Below are positions 63,501 to 64,000 of a stretch of 64,000 nt of DNA, piece by piece; the first letter of the stretch is position 1, and every line of letters starts with the position of its first letter. The notes under the pieces were generated by a model that was given only the letters and a program-made list of their open reading frames with translations, did not search any database and was not told where the DNA came from. Both the position numbers and the translations under genes were made by a program. Source of the DNA: Plectrocnemia conspersa (Eukaryota; Arthropoda; Insecta; Trichoptera; Polycentropodidae); contig VTFK01000281.1 in the NCBI GenBank assembly GCA_009617715.1, positions 558,001 through 622,000 of the forward strand, in the 5' to 3' direction.

Positions 63501-64000
63501 TTTTTAATTTCTTTTTATGTTTTGCTAAAAGCCAGTGGTTCATTTTTTACAATGCATATTCGATATGTTCAATTGATGAGACGTCGGATAGTAAAAGTCG
63601 GCCGCCGCTCGTGTCGGTTATATGATACTTTCAAGTCATGATTAGTTCAATACATGTATGTGAACCTGCGTTTTTTTTAATGTTTCCGCGACTTGCTTGA
63701 TTTGTTTAGAGTTCTACTTATGATGTTATTACGACGAACTTGTAGGAGTTTTAGGTCAGGGTAGTCGAAGACGAGTGAAATATATCACCTTCCCACTATA
63801 TTTCCAAAGCTTCAATCAGTAATGCAAAATCTTTATTCAGAATATGAATAATTGATCAGCATGATCTCGGCATATATTTGGCCGCGTAGTGAGAAATTTC
63901 ACAAAATTCGTCTTCTTATTTCTAGTACTTGGTCGCTTGGTGTTTTATAAGTTATTGTATCTCTTAAAATTTAATTATTTTTGATTAATTGAGTACTTTT

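Larger units (their letters stand above)
49921..64000. other. Long region without recognised coding exons
   Basis: No frame shows domain similarity together with splice sites. The content is AT-rich unique sequence, repeats (50.9-52.2 kb, 63.36 kb), a foldback (51.76-51.99 kb), a hairpin (61.18 kb), and GC-rich islands at about 56.44-56.70, 57.88-58.35 and 61.29-62.33 kb. It would suit the long first intron(s) and alternative promoters of a large gene, but that is inference. Confidence 0.45.

Overview
The window is AT-rich, intron-containing nuclear DNA from an animal, most likely an insect. The evidence is the set of conserved metazoan genes, introns of about 60-200 bp with GT/AG ends, an insect-type run of C2H2 fingers, and many mariner/pogo/hAT-type transposon remnants. 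I cannot fix the order. No bacterial, viral or organellar genes were recognised. All exon models were built by eye from reading frame, splice sites and homology remembered from the families.

Layout: (1) 1-8.7 kb has no recognisable host gene. It holds repeat debris: a dispersed ~0.7 kb repeat, a LINE reverse-transcriptase fragment, a LINE-type 3' tail and SINE pieces. (2) 8.70-13.48 kb, plus strand: a secreted, probably membrane-tethered copper-only SOD repeat protein (15 exons, 1152 aa). (3) 14.67-21.47 kb, plus: O-GlcNAcase (19 exons, 1043 aa). (4) 22.44-24.98 kb, minus: a leucine-rich-repeat/coiled-coil protein (4 exons, 403 aa), convergent with O-GlcNAcase. (5) 26.59-29.10 kb, minus: an 11-finger C2H2 protein (4 exons, 474 aa). 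(6) 31.36-38.99 kb, plus: NELF-A (9 exons, 651 aa), with a SINE, a dead transposase and a hAT-type MITE in its introns. (7) 41.14-44.48 kb, minus: MAEA, a subunit of the CTLH/GID ubiquitin ligase (9 exons, 392 aa), convergent with NELF-A. (8) 44.5-49 kb: repeats and MITEs. (9) 49-64 kb: no convincing coding exon, but several GC/CpG-rich islands that look like promoters or 5' untranslated exons, the clearest at 49.06-49.92 kb.

The genes are unrelated in function: nutrient-linked protein O-GlcNAc turnover, transcription elongation pausing, ubiquitin ligation and extracellular copper protein biology. There is no operon-like logic. The most interesting signal is an apparent minor-spliceosome (U12-type) intron with AT-AA ends in MAEA. 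It has a near-perfect ATATCCTT donor and a TTCCTTAAT branch site, and it restores a conserved reading frame. Other notable patterns are a tRNA-derived SINE family, TTAA-CCCTTTGA elements that carry different hairpins just inside their end, a ~100-bp-arm foldback, and a near-perfect 16-bp hairpin at 61.2 kb.
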